From Stichopus chloronotus (lineage: Eukaryota > Echinodermata > Holothuroidea > Aspidochirotida > Stichopodidae), in NCBI GenBank assembly GCA_021234535.1, contig CM037843.1:25823911-25887910 (forward strand): a stretch of 64,000 bases of DNA, in the 5' to 3' direction. Every line of letters starts with the position of its first letter. The first letter of the stretch is position 1. The notes under the pieces are model-generated. The model had not been told where the DNA came from, ran no database searches, and was given only the letters and a program-made list of their open reading frames with translations. Made by a program: the position numbers and the translations under genes. This document shows positions 31,670 to 46,100 of this stretch, piece after piece.

Positions 31670-34600
31670 GAGAGCCCTGGTTCTGATCCGGATGCTGCTA
31701 TGAAGTAAACAAATGAAATGGGAACTACTGTAAGGGGTTCTACATACCTTAAGTTTTGTTTTTTAATGTACATTCTGTTTGTGTCATTATCACACTATGA
31801 AAATGGGAAAGATTTTCTGGGATTTGTATCTTTATTCTTCATGACTAGAAACTGCGAAAATGCCATTAAGTTGTAAAAGTAAATTTGCCCTAGTGGACTC
31901 AAGCAAAATGCGTAGCGTTCTGCCCTTTGCAGCTTGTGAGTACCCAGACGCACATCCTTCGTAGTGATTTGACGATAAGGAGATATTGTTGATGTTGACA
32001 GTCTGTGTAGGTACACAGTTATCCAGTTTTAATTCAACAAAGAAAGACCTTTGCATGTGTAGAAAAATTGTGCAAAAGCACTGTACAATTGCTATATTTT
32101 CCTTCTAACTTCAAAAGGTGTGAAAGAGTTACTTTAGTTGGAATCTGTTTGTTAAATTGAGATTTAGAGTAAAGACTCAAAAAGTAAGAAATTTGTCTTC
32201 CATTGTTTGAAGTGATAATATCATCTTTAGTCTCTTCAGGTGTGTGCTTGACATGTTCATTTGTTTATATAGTTTGATATATACTTGCAGACTGTGAAAC
32301 TATATCATTCAGTTGTGCCAATGTTTTGCATCAAGCTTTATTGTGGGGATTTTTTTTTTTTATGCAGAAAAGACTGTGATGAGTTTTCCCACAATCCATC
32401 TTTTCTTTTGAAATTTCAATAACTACCAGTTCCAGGAAGCTAGTGGTAACCGCTTGAACCTGTCATGTAATTGACAAAGTAATCAAAAGCTCTTTGTTAA
32501 CTTCCATTTTTCAGTGAAATTAAATCAACACTTCATATAAAGCAACATTGAACATTTATACCTGTTATTATTCTTCACACAGTTTAGACATCGCATTTCC
32601 TGGTTTCATTCTGAGAGACAGCTTTCGTCTTACAACACTTTTGATATCACATGATAGATATCAGTTGACTGCTAAGTTAATTTATGTAATGCAAATGCTT
32701 TAGGTGGTGGCGTAAAAGGGTTTTGGTGAGCAGCAAAGGCCAGTATTGACGTATATGTCAAGGAATTTATACTTTGTTGAGCTCTTGACAAACAAAAAAT
32801 CTGCTTATCCCTGTTGTTACATGGAGGTGATCTCATGAGTTGCACAGGAAAATATCAATGTTAATTGCAGCATCAAGGTTAGATCTGTTATGAATAATCC
32901 AGAAATTTCTTATCATTAGTATGGTCAAGTTTGTGCTTGCATCCTGTTGAGTTACAGTACAACAGTTTCTAATTTGAAAAACTCAAAATGTGGAAAGTGA
33001 AAATGTCTCATTATTCATTTGCCACTGACATCTGTTGTAATTCACTAAACTCCTCATTAAAGAAGTTAATTAGTTTGCATGTTGGGACTTGACTGGTTAC
33101 ATGCAGAGTTTGCACACGAAGAGTATATCATAAGCAGGGGCTCAGAACAGTGCAGTACAAATATTAACTTGATTGGCTTGTGCTGTAGTATCATATCAAT
33201 GGCATGTTTTGTCTCCCCAATGAAGTACAAGTTGCAGACATTTAAAGTACATTGAACTCACAAAGAGTAGATGAGAGTGTTTTCTTAAGAGGTTTATTCT
33301 CTTTGTTCTTGTAACATATTTGTTAGCAAAGGAAATGTTCTTAGTAAACAACTGAGAGGTGGTCAAAGTTTCAGTCATTTTGCACACCAGAAGCAAGGGA
33401 ATAGAGACCATTTTAGTTATCTCCTTTGTGTCGGTCACCTTTGTCTTTAAGAGGTGACTGGGTTTTCCAGGATTTCATCTTGTTTTCTTGTAAATAAATT
33501 TTTTGAGGCAATGTTTATTTAATTGTTACCTTATCATGAGATGAAACTTAATAATACAGAAGTGACAACATTTCTAATAATTTGTTTCCATGTGCAATTT
33601 TGTCTGGTATACAGTACCTTTGTATTTACAACGTTTGCAGTCCTTCTCACAATTAATTTTAACTTCATCTGACATTTTACCCTACATAAAGTAGAGAACA
33701 TTTTACCCTCCTACCTTTTACGCACAACCTTCGTACAGTTGGAGGAATAACTGTCTAAAGGGCACTCCACAAAACCTTTAGTGGGGTAAATGTCTGCACT
33801 CTGAAAAAAAAAAATCTTTTACGTCAAAAAGGGCACTTTATCTGGAAATTTGCATGTCCCCTCTACCACCCTGGCAGCACTGGCCCAGTGGGAGAAAGTC
33901 AGGTCTCACAACTTTCCCCACAAAAAGGGACCTTTTGGAAGAGGTAACAGTTTTGAAGTTCATTGCTAATCAAACTGTAATGATGTTTGTCAACAGTGCT
34001 AGTTGATTTAATCAACACTGCCATGTGATTAACACACATGCAAATTGTCACTGATCAAAAAGCTTCGGCGGCAAGAAACATTTTGATTTCCATTTTCTAT
34101 TAAATATTTGGCATAAATGTAATAAACAGAGATGCTTCAATACCATACTGTAAACAAAACAGGTGATACCCTATCAAATGTAGAACTGCCAGCAATGCAC
34201 GTGTAGAGCTTTATGAAATATTGACAAAGACAAGAACCACCATGGAATACTAGGTTTATATTTCAATTCGTCATCTATTCATTTCAGTGGCAGAAAACAA
34301 AATTCTGCCCCAATGCTGAAATACATCAATGTTTCACTAGAAGCAATAAATCCACCGTAACTCTCCAAATGCCATCATATGACACCAATCAAATACAAAT
34401 ATTTAACTTTCAACCCATGTGTTTGTGTTTAATTATTGACAACATCTTACTGAATTTGTGTGTCTCCAACATTTCCAAACATATCATATCCTTCCACAAT
34501 CATCCAGCACAAAGCCCAGACCTAAACATTCTTGAAGAAAGAGAAATTTTAACTCCATCCCCACCATTTGTATCATTTGTATTTCTTTATTTTCTGTACT

Positions 34601-36136
34601 TAAAATTCAAACATTCCAACTGCCATATGTATCCTGCCAGTAGAACTAATTTCTGCGTAACAAGTTTCTTTGTCACTTTGGACCTTTATTTTCTCGAAGA
34701 CTTGTCATCTTAAATACTAAGCACTATATTATGCTACCTCCGAGACGACAGTAACATCGTAGCACATGTGACAATAAATAGGATCAATGCCAGGTTAATC
34801 CTTCATTGCTCTTGACTGACACGATGACAGTCCTCTCAAGGATCTCTTTTATTAGCCTCCAAATATAACCATGGCGACAACATTTTAAAACATGGCACTA
34901 ATTTGAAATGCTTCATACCAAACAGATAATCTACCTTGTACTGTCCAAGCATTGCACAAAGTGTACCGGTATGAAGAGTCTGGAATTACAGAAAATGTAT
35001 TCTGGAGGTTTGGAAATTAATCCTATTTATCCAACTCCCATCTTCATAAAATGGTGAAAAATATTTGAAACAGTCACTTGCAATAATGTGTTATGTCCTT
35101 CGTACATAACTCACAGAAGCATTTGTTTCCTTTTGCAATGAAAATACTTATAAAACCTTAAGAAGTTTACTGTTTCCTCGCATAGTTTGTTGTATGGAAA
35201 GGGCTTGTATAGTTAAGTCACCCTATAACAGTAAGACATTTTGTGACCAGGTGCAATGGCTTTCGAAAAAACAAAGAAAAGCAATTTGAGTAGTAGAAGC
35301 AGAACGTAACAAATTATTGCACAGTTTATCACTTTATATTGAGTGCATACCCATTGACATTTCATATCTCAGCTCATGAATGACCTGTGAAGATGAGAGT
35401 TGAGCCGTTTCGATTAATTTTTTAAGCTTTGTTACATAATATTTTTTAAGATTTATGACTTTCAGTACACTTGAACTTGTCAGTCAATGACAATGCTCTC
35501 AAACACAACAAATTCTCAAGCTCCGTACATGTACACTATACAGTCTGAGTTCATGTTACAAGCCTAGAACTTGGAATAAATGAACAGAACATAGTGACAG
35601 CAATAGTACTCTTTGAGTCATTACTGCAGATATTAAACAATTTATTGCTCACCATAGTACTTATAATCTTCAGGCTTATAATACAAAGTTTATGTACTAC
35701 ATTGCTCTTGAGCAGCAGGGATTCAGAAACTTTCTTTGCTTGTGGTCCAAGTATCGCAAGTCACCATATCACAGGTCACCGAACTCTCCATGTTCACCAG
35801 CCTTGGGCAGCATCCAATGATTGATCCATAATTTTTTTTCTTTTTTGTGGCCTCAAAGGAAGATGCAGCCACCTGATTTCTGAAGTGTTGCTCTTGAAGA
35901 CATCAGCTCCTTAAGGAAAAACCAGGAGCACGTAAGAATCGCTAATCTTAGGATATGCTTTCAGGTATTCCTGCAGCTTTCATCTTCGACAAAACATCTT
36001 TTTTTCTACGACGATAACTAGAAACAGCACTGGCATGACAGTGTAAAGAACTGCAAACTAAGATCAGCCCATGACAGTACTTCCCTGAAGTCAGTCCTTG
36101 CCATACTTTGTACTATTCTAACTTGTTTGTATTCCT
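31670..36136. other. Convergent 3' flanks of LAMTOR3 and INTS7
   Basis: No coding exon recognised in these 4.5 kb. Possible LAMTOR3 AATAAA at 33493-33498. Possible INTS7 signals (TTTATT on the plus strand) at 35641-35646, 34848-34853 and 34685-34690. The sequence is AT-rich with no clear repeat. Confidence 0.5.
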
Positions 36137-39100
36137 CTACCTTGCCGTGGAGGGTAATCTGCCCTGATTAGTCACCATCTGAGTGGTTGGTATTGAGGTG
36201 GTGTGTGGTTGACCCATAGCAGCTATAGGATCTTGGTATGTCTTGACTGGCAAAGTCCTCCTTGGACCCGTCTGCCACGTCCTGCCTTCCTCATCTACTA
36301 TGCTAGCCTCTACGGTGATGGTGTAGAGTCCCTGAATTGGGCAGGAGAGCAGGACTTGCTGACTGAAGTAATCATTGTGAGGGCTGATTTGCCATTTGGA
36401 ATGATGGTCACTCTGTGAGAGGAAAGAACCCAGAAATATAAACAACTGAAAATTTTCTGCTTGGATGAGTTTTCTCTGTTAAATATCTCTTCAAATATTC
36501 AAAAGACAGTATAGTCACCCTTGCACAGTCACATCAGCAAAGTGACCTAAAATGACTGTATTCTCTTCCCTCAGCAAAACTCTCAGTTTTGGTCTCTAAA
36601 AAGGCTCCAATAGCTCATCTGATGCACATGCATCAAGATGCCATTCATCAAGTAAGAATCATCCAGTGTTTGTTAATCATTTGGTGAGTTAAAACAAAGT
36701 TAACATTCACCATTTCAAGATGAAAAAAAAAGACACTTCCAAAGTAAACTATGTCACCATAACAATTGTGATGACAGGCGACAGATCAATCTTGAAATAA
36801 AAGAGAAATTAAAGATTAGCTAGAGCACAATTACTTTTTACTACTGAAATTTTTGGGATGACACTTATGATGTATTTTATTCTACAGAATCCCCCTAAAA
36901 CCTTTGAGGAACAATTTAACACTGACATATCCTGTCATGGTAATATCTCACATTTCTTTGTGTCAAAAGCTACCAAATAAGTGAGAAATTACAGAAATAT
37001 GATATTGTTGCTTACCTCCTGCGACTTAGGCGCAGCTTTAGCACTGCACGACGCCGACACCACCAAGCAAACTTGATCGACCTTGCGAAAGAGACCTGCA
37101 TTACAGGGGAGTGGCAAAAAATAAAGTTATCAGTCAGACAACTTTTGCTTTGCTATGGCTGCTTCACTGAAGTGATGTCAAATATCTTTGTCTGCTACAG
37201 TGCTTGGAAAAATGGTGACTAGTTGTGAGACACCGTTATACACAAAGTAAGGATGATGACTAGTGATCATGTAAACACAGATCAATTATCATGTGAAGAT
37301 ACCAAACACTTGATACATATCGCAGCAGCTTCAAATGACTTTTCATTATACACGCTCTTGACATACACATGCTATATAAAATTTCTCTGCATACACATAC
37401 AAAAACTTAGTTAAACTAAACTACTTTGATCTTAACTACAGCAAGACAAGTTTATTCCATTCCATTTGATTCCAGAATAGTGTCAAAAGTTGATGAATAA
37501 ACCTGGCTTAGATCCATGTTGTATAACTCCCTCAATTTTGAGAACAAGTTGAGTGTCCGTTGAAAGGAGTGTTGGCTCCCCTGAAGTCCGTGGAGAAGGA
37601 GAGAGGGCAAGCTGAAATGATAAAGAAAATGGCCGGTTGATGTAAGTATGTTAAAAGTACCAATAACAAAGGTACCAACAGAAGTGACAGGAAATAAACA
37701 TGCTGCAGTGTGGGAAGTATTTAAATTGAAGAGGAAATTTTCTATCAGATAATTGAATTAATGAGAACTAACCTTAATTGTAGTTGTCTGGAGGGCTTGA
37801 TAAAAGTACCTTGGAAAGGTAAATGGAAGTTTAAGCAATGCCAGACAAGAATCCAAAATGCAGTTTGTATGCTGTGAAGGACAAAACGAAAATCTAAAAG
37901 TATAACACAAGATTCTATCAACCATTATAGAGTATCAACACGATCCACATTATGTGCTATACAATTTCAGAATGGGACAAATTGAGATGATTAGAAGAGA
38001 AAAGCAATTCATATATACTGCATGCAAATGGGACACTATTGCATACTAAATACCAGTCTATTCAAGGTTCACATTTCAGCAAATGGTTTTCCCTTTATGC
38101 AATGAGTTAATTGCTCCTAAATTTTTCTACTCCAATCTGCTCATGCTCAGTATGAAAGCTAGTCAGAAAAGTTAGAACTTTCCTTCTTTATTGTAAAAAA
38201 GAAACACATTATGAACAGGCCTGATATTCTAGAAAAGGTAATTTTAAAACAATTCATCACACAAAACACATTTCAAGTCTTTCTGAAAACTGACCAACAA
38301 CAAAGTAGCAATAAGTGTTGAAAAGTTCCCCATTGAGACTTTTCCAGAAATTGCATCGCACCATTCAAATTTGCCATGACAACACATTGTGGTGACATGA
38401 CTCTTCATTGTATTTTGAAGGAATTGCTATATTCGAGGTAACACATATCTCAGGTCACTTCTAAATTACTAACTACATATGAAATTATCTGCTTGCACAA
38501 AATGTCGCCATGATTCCCATTAACACTTTCTTCAGATTTGAGTTGCCACCATCCTTTGTATTGCCATGGCAACCAGTCTGAATATCATGACGGCTCTATT
38601 GTCATTCAATATCACTACTCTCTACTTTAGGTATTAACCCACATGTCAATTCATTTCTAACTTACTACATGTGAAATAATTTGTCCTTCTGTGCTCTGTA
38701 AGATTTGTTTCAATTCTTTCAGAATATCTTTGGTGACCTTTTGATGAACATCTTGATCTGACTTCTCGCTGCTAATGTCCTCGAAGGCACTCAGAGTTTG
38801 AAGTGGAAGATATGTGTTACTGCCACTAAAATACAAAAGAAATCAAAACAAAATCAATTATCTTGCCACGCCCACGATTAGATGCTAGGTCCCTTCTGGT
38901 TTCAGTTACAGTTACAGCTAACCAGGAAACAAACATCATCCTACTTGCCCATCCACTTTAAGTAAGAACAGACATGTCATCCACTGTGGTTCACAAATAT
39001 TTCAATTTGATTCATTTCATCATATCTTAAAAGAAACAAATCACTCCACAAATTCCATGGTTTGTTTGACTCCTGTCCAAAATTGCCTTACAAGAAAATA

Positions 39101-40189
39101 GTGATGTATGATAACCACAATAATGTTACAAATGCCGACTGGCAAAGGGGCTCATACATTTGCAAATCAAAATGGGGGATATTGTGGTTTATATAGCTGT
39201 AATTATATCCAAGTAGGTGGAGGACGTACCATAATGGCATCACTCTCACGGTAGGGAGCAAAGAAACATCAAATGCTTCATTGTAGTTTTGTACTTACAT
39301 GTATGTTCTATTGTTTAAGATGAGCAAGTCCACAGTGTGCATCAACAGGTAACACTGTCTCTGCATTCTGGTGTGCAGAAGTGTCAAGGACTATCTTGAT
39401 ACAAAAGCAGAGAAACGCTTTCACATTTCAGTTTCAGCTTAACCAACCACATGTCACATGATCAATTAATTCTCATTACAGACTTGGACTGAAATTGCAC
39501 AGCCATTTATGTAATTGCTTATTTCCCTGAGTCCTCTAAACAATCGTTCTCATTTCCTAGCTGCGGTCTAAAAACCATATGAGAGGCTCATACGTCGGGT
39601 ATTTAGAAACGTGCATTTCTGCAAGGGGCCATTTCATGGCATCCAGTCCAGGATAGGATCATATTAAGGTCCAAACTCAGTAACAGTCTCTTCTGCCAGT
39701 CATATGTTTTAGAGAATTACTATCTGTACTGATATACCAATCACTTTAATAATTAAAACAAAATGTTTACCAGGTGCTTGAACAAATTTGATTCTTTGAA
39801 AGTGACTCTTCAACTAACAAATACAACCAAGAATTATTTTTGATTCTGATATTTTTTTATTTCTGATGTTGCATTGAAAGATGCTGTCCAGTGGGTTTCC
39901 AAACTATGTGAGATTTTCACTGACCTACTAATTCCTTACATTCCTAGGAGAAATAATTACGCTGATGTTGATCTAGAAATAAGTATAGGGATTGAGCTGT
40001 CCATGCAAGTACTATGGAAATACTTTCATTTAATCAAAAGTACTGAAATACTCCTCGTCAAATTAAATTAAATATTAAAGGATACAATTGAATTTGTTCC
40101 AGAGTTTTTGGATCAGCATCAAAGGAGACCCTGTAAAGCTGGGAGAAGCGAGATGCAAGAGCCTGTAGCTGATTGAAACTTTGTTGCAT
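36137..40189 (-). CDS. INTS7: INTS7 exons 14-20: C-terminal region
   Basis: Residues about 658-955. Exon 15 (69 nt, 39299-39367) and exon 17 (99 nt, 37773-37871) are short but phase-consistent; the latter encodes HTNCILDSCLALLKLPFTF, close to human HTACLCSAVIALLK. The last exon carries IQGLYTITVEASIVDEEGR, aligning with the human VTVEASVVD block, and ends GRLPSTAR before the stop at 36137-36139. Confidence 0.93.
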
Positions 40190-43100
40190 CTGCAAAATGG
40201 AAAAAATAGGTCGTGGATAAGCAAACACTATTAAACCAATCCTTAACATCTATGTCAGCAGTCTGCTACTCCTACAATAACAATGAAAAACAATCCGCAT
40301 GTTGTTAGTCTTACAAAACGGAGACAGTGAACCAGCAGTCATGTGACCCAAACATGAAAAGCAGTTATGAATGAATTAGAAATGGACAGCGAGTCTTGCA
40401 GAAATATATTAATAATTGTTAAATAATGATCTGAAGGCTTTAGATACCATTTCTTGCTTTAAGACCGAACTACGTACTAGAATTTTTCACTTTATCCTAC
40501 CTGGACAGCGAGATGGCCACACTTGAGAAGTTCCTGACAATTTGCAGCTGCCATAGCAGGGGCGATGGCAGGTGGAGGGCAGGTGCGTGATGTCACAAGG
40601 CTGGTGACCAATGAGGAGCAAGACTGGAGCCAATCACACCGGAGACGGATGAAACTTAACTGGAACTGCAGAGGATGGTTCGGAGTTGATGCTGCCTGTA
40701 GGTGGGGGAAAAATTATTGGATGACTTCAAAAGGAGTACTACAGTAGTCTTTAGCTGTCTCATATGTCAGACCAAATGAGACAATGGGAAACAAAAGAAA
40801 AACTACAGCTTAGGGACCCTGCTTCTGTTCTCCACTGCACTATTTATGGTTGTGTCAGGAAAACTTGCTATTCATAGGTGAGCACAAAATTACAAGACAA
40901 AAGTGGATCCAAAAGAGCAGCCGTGAAGTCGATATGTCACGTATTCTTCAGTTTCCATTCACCCCTTCGAATCTTTCTTTTGATTTGTCCTCTGAAAAAT
41001 TTCACTCACTTAAATCATCTCAGAGATAAATTAATGTAGTTTACTGAAAGAGAAAGAAGAAAAAAAAAGAGATATACATTCACAGGAAGAGAATTTCATT
41101 TTAGTGATGCAGACAGCAAATAAAAATCAGTGCATCATCAGCAGAATACAGCAATAGATCATATTGAGAGGTCTAGCTCAAACAAGCAGCACTTGAGCAT
41201 ACTTCATGAAGGTCTGGCTCAGGCTATACTTTGTCTTTGCTTGGTTGTGTATGAGGAAACTGTAACATCAACACAATGTTACTGCTAATGGCTGTTATAA
41301 ACCCTAGTCTTGAAGAATAACAACATACCTTGAGGCATCCAATGCCTTTATGATACAGTTGCACAGATGTTGAGAGGCAGGAGATGATGTCTTTGAATCT
41401 AGCTTGAGCTGGCAGCTCCAAAAGGGCAGATTCAGCCGATGTAAATTCATGGAGAGCATTCAACCAAAAGTAGTAGTTTTCTGATGAGACCTGGGGAGAC
41501 CAAGAGAAGAAGTTAAAATAATTCCCATCAATCCCATCCATTAACATTTAGGAATCCTGCAGACATAAAGGTTATCCAACTGCTGTACAAGCAAGAACAT
41601 TTTCTTTTCTGTATAATCAAAAAAGGGGGGGTGGCACCTATGCGCTAAATATGGAATCAGTCCAAGGTGTCCCTTCTTGAGTTATCATGTTTACAAGGTT
41701 TCTGTACTTTGCCTGACAGTCAAGATCAAGTAACCATTGAAGGTTGTGTGACACGCACCTGGAAAAGAGCTAGCATCATTTCAAAAGTTACAAAGTAACC
41801 CCTGAATGAAAATCTGTTGGAATTTTGTTTGTATCTATCACAGTTTTTGATATATAACTTTCCGAAGTTTGATGGAAATGCAAAACAAATGACATGGAGT
41901 GTTGCAGTATGTCGGTATTTCTTTTGTTAACTTTCAACATTTTGTCTCTTAAATACTTTATTTCTGGGTCTCACACTGGTAAGTGATATTAATATTATGA
42001 AAGAAGAAAATATTTGCTTCCAAATTAAACCCTCTGAATGTGTAAAATTCTCATTTAGATTTTGTTGAAATTTGTGGCTATATTAACATTTTGAATCACT
42101 AATTAACTCAATACTTCAAAATGTTATTTTGTTGTCACACAACATTTAAGCTGTACCAAAAACAATACACTATATGTGGCATACCTAGCAAATATGAAAT
42201 TAGTTTAGGCTTCCCTTTTGGTAATATTCTGTTTACAAGGTTTCTCCTTAAGTCGACTTCTGCTGAGAGTAAACTACAATTGGCCTCTGCGACAAACGAT
42301 AGGGTTTCTTGCATTCAATGAGGAGCACTCGCATACCAATTTTACCAAATATGGGGTCATATATGGGAACATAGCAAACACATTTACAATGAACCTTTCC
42401 AAGCAGCACCAGCAATCTGATCATCAATGGACTGAAGATATGGAATTGATCAGACTGATAGTGATTAAAGCAAGGGAATTTTCAAACCCAGAGACCGGAG
42501 AGGAACACCAAAGATCTTCATTTACATACTTGGAGTTAGAACAAAAAGATGAAATCACAGGATTCAAATTTGTGTCTTCTAGACACTCTCCTCGACCCGT
42601 ATTATCATAAGCACTAACTGTCACTAATCCCAGAAGGAGAGTACACGGGATTATGAAATCAACTATTTACGCATTATTTGTTCTCTGTTGATGTCCACAG
42701 CTCGTAATCGATGCAGAACACAACAAAGAGTCTCCTGAAATCTGGTTGATGTAACTCACCTCAGTAGATAAAAGTCGAAAAAATTCTGAAGCAGTCAAAT
42801 GGCAACCCTGAGAGTATGAATCAAATAGAGTGAGAGAGGAAATGTTAGAAAGACAAGAAGATATTATTACACTAGGTATTATTGCCAGATGAATTAACAA
42901 CATAATATGTCACACACTGAAACAAATGATTGATGGAAAATTGTTGCACTAATAACAATAAACTGGACTTATACAGCACTATCCAGCACACGAGTGTGGC
43001 TGCTTGTGGTGCTTCAAAACAGAGATGATAGCATTTACAGGAGGAGTGAAGGAAGTGAGTCTTAAGAAAATGCTTAAAAGGCATTTAGGGCATAAAAAGT

Positions 43101-46100
43101 AGGGAAGAGAACTTTACGACAATGGAGCAAAAGATGATCGAAAGCAGAGGCATCTACACTAAGGCTCTAAAAGTAGACAATTATAGCAATAAAGTGACCA
43201 AACAGACAGTCAAATGGCTACTTTGTGATTCCTTGCCAATATATTTTTTTTCCAAACACACGCACTATCACTAAAAACAAAAGCAATTACTGGAGAAAGC
43301 ATGTATAAAGTCCTTTTTGCAGCAATTCTTTGATAAAAGAATGCACAAAGCTTATCAAATTAAATTTATAGCAAAGAGCACAAGGCCTACTTAAGGCTTT
43401 CATTATTTCAACCTTATAGAAACTTCATAGAAACTATTCTCAGTTGGTAATCAAAAATTAAGAATTTTTCAAGTATAGGATCCTTAAATTCAAGATGGTT
43501 TGGAGGAGATTTTTAATTCCATTTTGTTGAGCCTTTTGAGTGTATAAAGTATTAAAAACAGTAAAAAATTTGAGTGACTTTTTCCATTTTTCTTCTATAC
43601 AATTGCCTTCATCTTGCTTCATATTTCTACCCATTCAAACCCAAAAATATTTTATAGCATTGCTGATATCTTAGCATCATGCATATGTTAATATCTAATC
43701 GTATCTGTCACATTCTGGTAGAACTAAAGTGACTTGCCAGTCTGGTAGCCTGTCGGGCCATTTTGAATGCCAACCAGGAGTGGTTGTGACACAACTTGGC
43801 TTCCTTCTCATGGAAGAATTGATCTCCTGACTTGGACTTCTTACTGCAGAGCAGCAGAGGCACACTCAAAGCGACCTGAAAGACATATCACAGAATGGCA
43901 GCAACATAAAAACCACACCTTACAATCTATTAATTCCAAGGCCAAAGGTAGTTGCTTACACAGTTTGGCTGAAATAAAACATATTCTCAGAACTTCTCAC
44001 ATTTTGCTAATCTTAAATATGAGGAGAAAATAATGAAAGATACCTGCAGATGAGAACAGTCACAAAAACAAAATTTTCGGGCTAAATGTTTGCATATAAA
44101 TTATTATTTTTGTTCTTATCTCACACATTTACATTCCAGTCAGTTCCCCCCTCAGTCCCCCCACCCCTTTTCCTCCTCCCACTTCTCATTCATTTTATCC
44201 CCTTCTTTCTAAATAGCTCTCTCACCAAGAGGTCCTTTGCTCCTTCTTCCTCAATAGATTTCAGCGTAGCATCAAACATCTCTTGTAGGGTCTCCTCATG
44301 CTGAAGGAGCAAGAATGGCTTCTCTTCGGACAGGCTGATAATACCGTGGCAAAGATGGATGCATTTGTGGCCTGCAAAGATTCACAGATGTTTAGTTAAA
44401 GCTGTTCCATATCTGGCTGGCTAGAATCCAAAATCAAGGTTATTTTCAAGCTTGCTAAACTTCTTATTACAACATACAATTACCTTCTCTTGACGGTAAT
44501 TGGCTGATGACCGTAAACAAAGAAAACTATAGATCACTTCATATAAACTGACAATCAGGTGAATCAGTATACGACAAGACTGACTCCTGTAATCAAAGAC
44601 TGAGTTCACTTTTGGAACCCCCCCAAAAAAAAACAAAAAAAAAAACAAAGTAATAACTGTGTAAAACTTTGCGTGATACACAGAAACAGTGTTTATAGTG
44701 TTAATCTTAACAGTGTTTACAGTGTTAATCTTCAGCTAAAAAAGTGGTTTTGGTAAGGTAGGATAACTTACACCACCATTATTTTTTTTGACAAGGCTTG
44801 AGGTTTTTAGAACTGCTGAGACAATCACTTCCGAAAAAAAGAATCTATTTTCAATGTTATGTTTTTAGCTGAATTAAATTTGACATTTTTTCAAGATTTG
44901 GAATTTTCTTATCATTATTCAAAAACCTGCAGGTTAGTTTTCACTTGAATATATGTCCACTGTCTCTTACCAGTGGTACAGGATATTCCTGTTGCAAGAG
45001 CACCGATCAAGCTTTCTGTGAGTTCAGGATGTTTTCTACAGAGTTGCTGTATGCTCTTCAAGACAAGCTTTAATTATGAAAAGAAAGAGAGAAAAAAATG
45101 ACCTTCAAGTGACATTGCAGTAGGACACAGAGGAAGGATTGTTGAAACTTCAGGTGGGTCACAAGGCACTTTGGAAGAAGTGAGGGAGACATTCTATTGA
45201 GTATTGGTAACATAAAAAGCTTCAATATGGATCAAAAATGACTTGAAAATTTAACACACAGTGTTTCCTTTACAAGAATGTCAATTGGGTTACATTAATG
45301 AATTATGGGAAAAATTGAATCACTATAAATTTCAGTTTTATGTATCTGTGCATACCGAACAGATTCTGTGACCCTGCTTTTTCTTTTTTTAGTTTTTTTT
45401 TTGACAAACATCGGAGTGTCGAACGGACAGGTCATTGCGAAAAATAGGGGAAACACTGCTAATTATACCCAGTGGGATTAATTCCTCTCATGTCACATAG
45501 ATATGATACTGATTTCCATTATGCATGACTGTCTGAAAATAATCAAGAGCAGTTGAACAAATAATTTTTTTAAAAAAAATTACTCCAATCTCTCAAAGCA
45601 AAATAACAGCATGTGACAAATGTTTGCCATGTATCCCATCTACCTTCAGATTGTAACCACTCTGATGAGAGTCATCCACGATACATTGTGTGAGAAGCGT
45701 CTCGCTGTACGTCAGCGTGTCTTCTAAACGCTGTCTGTCATCGGTGAGTTTGACCAACAACTCAAGGGCTCTGGCAGCTATGGAGATATTCCAGTGTTTA
45801 CACAGGGACCAACACAAACTCTCAAGATGAGTCACTGTTGGGAAAAAGATAAATACTCTGAGGAACTTTTAAAGCACTAAGGTCTTAGGAGTTGAAACTG
45901 CCAAGAGTTGAATATATATATGCAAAAGTGCACATATATAAGGACAACAAAGATCTAAATCCCAGTATTCTATTGGAAGTGGTTGTATCTCATTAGAGGT
46001 GGTTGTATCCTATTAGAGGTGGTTGTATCCTTTTAGAAGTGGTTGTATCATATTAGAAGTGGTTGTAACCTCTTAGAAGTGGTTGTACCCTCCTAGAGAT

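Noticed and set aside
34369..34713. 114-codon plus-strand ORF in the LAMTOR3-INTS7 interval
   Set aside because: Low-complexity, hydrophobic composition with no family match or splice structure.
42218..42610. 130-codon plus-strand ORF
   Set aside because: No homology recognised, intronic, partly made of the DR1-family repeat; chance ORF.
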